This document shows, piece by piece, positions 13,564 through 14,339 of a DNA stretch of 14,339 bases (the first letter of the stretch is position 1; every line of letters begins with the position of its first letter). This DNA is from JBBIRM01 sp037441765 (GTDB lineage Bacteria; Desulfobacterota; BSN033; UBA1163), in the NCBI GenBank assembly GCA_037441765.1, contig JBBIRM010000064.1, positions 1 through 14,339 of the forward strand. The letters run 5' to 3'. The translations under genes were made by a program, and so were the position numbers. The notes beneath the pieces are model-generated. The model saw nothing but the letters and a program-made list of their open reading frames with translations. It did no database searches and was not told the origin of the DNA.

Positions 13564-14188
13564 TTAGAGTCTTCGGATCAACTCTCTCTTCTCATCTATC
13601 TCAAAATCTCCAAATACGATAGGGGAATGCTCTTTCAAAATCTTTAAAATCTCAATGGCCACCCTTCTAAACTCCCATTGGGATTGGGGCCTTCCCCGAA
13701 GATCGATAATGTGACGCCACTGGCGAAAATTGGCGGTCACCACAATCTGACTCTCCACCGCATTGGGCAGGACATATCTGGAATCCTCCTTCTTGATCCT
13801 TAACTTCTGGAGTTTTAAATAGGCCTCCTTTGCCCTTTCCATAAAGTCAACAAAGATGGTATGGGCCATCGGATCATTTTTTATAGAATCGGGTTCGATA
13901 TAATTGAAATTACTTTCATCTACATACCTCTGAGACTGTTGAATAAAAGAACATAGCCTGTGCCTCACTAACTGGTGGGTAAAGGCCCTCGAAACGCCCG
14001 AAATCCTGAAGGTGGCATAGGCNNNNNNNNNNAGAGAGATGCTCATTTTTAATAAGCATCCTTATAAATTTTTCTTCCGTTCCTTCTCCTTGCCGATCAA
14101 AGGATAAGTAGGAGGTGCGCCCTGCCATTTCTATGATCTTTTCTGGATTAGGGGTAATGAAGAGTAATTCGATTTTTGGGGTAAACAT
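13564..14188 (-). CDS. thyX: Flavin-dependent thymidylate synthase, interrupted by an assembly gap
   Basis: ThyX makes dTMP from dUMP using methylene-tetrahydrofolate, with FAD and NADPH for reduction. The signature is intact: RHRLCSFIQQSQRY fits the RHRxxS...SxRY substrate/FAD motif. Other marks are MFTPKIELLFITPNPEKIIE at the N-terminus, FRISGVSRAFTHQLVRHR, NAVESQIVVTANFRQWRHI and RPQSQWEFRRVAIEI. Ten N (14023-14032) split it into two apparent frames: upstream ...NEHLS, downstream AYATF.... Families typically read S-V-x-E-H-A-Y here, four residues or 12 bases, so the gap is likely 12 bases and the gene unbroken, 208 residues long. The start at 14188 follows AAGGG seven bases upstream. It is convergent with larA and unrelated to the operon. 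Confidence 0.93.
14023..14032. other. Assembly gap (ten N) inside thyX
   Basis: Ten undetermined bases. The reading frame changes across them, although the protein family is continuous. A true length of 12 bases would restore one frame and supply the four conserved residues missing between S and AYATF. Confidence 0.98.
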
Positions 14189-14216
14189 CCTCTATCCCTT
14201 TTTTTCCTATAATTAA

Positions 14217-14240
14217 GGTGAGACTCAGAGTGGTCTTACC
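14217..14240 (-). repeat. Short imperfect hairpin in the thyX leader
   Basis: GGTGAGAC (14217-14224) and GTCTTACC (14233-14240) are inverted with one mismatch around an eight-base loop, about 30-50 bases before the thyX start. On the minus strand AT-rich sequence follows, without a clean U-run. It could be a weak terminator of the upstream gene or a leader structure. Confidence 0.25.
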
Positions 14241-14291
14241 TCTTTCTGGTAATATAGAAATACTGCCATAAAATATATCTAAGTTGTTTTT

Positions 14292-14320
14292 AACATAACA
14301 CGGTCAAAAATAGGATTCAA
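14292..14320 (-). promoter_or_regulatory. Weak promoter candidate for thyX
   Basis: On the minus strand TTGAAT (14320-14315) and TATGTT (14297-14292) are separated by 17 bases, each matching consensus at 4 of 6 positions. It would give a leader of about 100 bases. It overlaps a possible coding end of the next gene, so confidence is low. Confidence 0.25.
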
Positions 14321-14339
14321 CTTCTTCAAGAATACCATA
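14304..14339 (-). CDS. Possible C-terminal end of a gene running in from the right edge
   Basis: The minus strand from the window edge reads without interruption YGILEEVESYF and then TGA (14306-14304). The composition is protein-like, and the placement, 115 bases before thyX, is what an upstream co-directional gene would show. Eleven codons are too few to be sure or to identify the product. Confidence 0.25.
   Translation of the reverse strand, partial: YGILEEVESYF

Noticed and set aside
13916..14046. Two overlapping partial thyX frames, one appearing to start at MSIS.
   Set aside because: Both are produced by the ten-N gap; family sequence continues across it, so one gene was called.
1..14339. 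CRISPR arrays, tRNA or rRNA genes, insertion sequences, toxin-antitoxin or defence genes.
   Set aside because: No regularly spaced repeats, RNA-gene structures, transposase motifs or defence-family proteins were seen on either strand.

Overview
The window reads as a scaffolded draft contig (a run of ten N at 14023-14032) from an AT-leaning anaerobic bacterium, most likely of the former Deltaproteobacteria (Desulfobacterota-like). Pointers to this are ferredoxin-dependent pyruvate-type 2-oxoacid oxidoreductase genes, a TRAP transporter, a nickel lactate-racemase homologue, flavin-dependent thymidylate synthase, and a DUF4388/PATAN regulatory operon. The lineage is an inference from gene content; no marker gene fixes it.

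Layout. (a) 1-2970, minus strand: a three-gene signalling operon with a good sigma70-type promoter at 3016-3044. In transcription order it encodes a DUF4388 + winged-helix protein, a membrane receptor (Cache + HAMP, no output domain) and a double-DUF4388 protein; another gene probably begins at the left edge. (b) 3200-12030, minus strand: a long catabolic operon. In transcription order: GntR/FCD regulator, porC (gamma), a 574-residue GltD-type FAD/NAD(P) oxidoreductase fused to a PorD-like 2[4Fe-4S] tail, porA (alpha), porB (beta), dctQ, dctM, dctP, and a secreted protein of unknown function. Several junctions are 4-base ATGA overlaps, including porB-dctQ, which ties the enzyme to the transporter. 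(c) 12034-12237: divergent promoter region with a perfect 13-base palindrome next to the regulator gene. (d) 12238-13548, plus strand: a LarA-family racemase. (e) 13564-14188, minus strand: thyX, convergent with larA, interrupted by the assembly gap.

Working model: a TRAP system imports an organic acid, probably a 2-hydroxy or 2-oxo acid. The LarA homologue interconverts the enantiomers of a hydroxyacid. An unlinked dehydrogenase gives the 2-oxoacid, and the Por complex cleaves this oxidatively to acyl-CoA, with electrons going to ferredoxin and, through the fused flavoprotein, possibly to NAD(P)+. The GntR protein probably senses the substrate and controls both divergent units. What is directly visible is the gene content, overlaps, motifs and palindromes; the substrate and the electron route are inferred.

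Non-coding structure includes a G-quadruplex-capable and hairpin-capable element just after dctP, a hairpin that would mask the porC ribosome binding site, and a palindromic repeat that supplies the last codons of larA. No tRNA, rRNA, CRISPR array, transposase or gene-free stretch over 300 bases was found.
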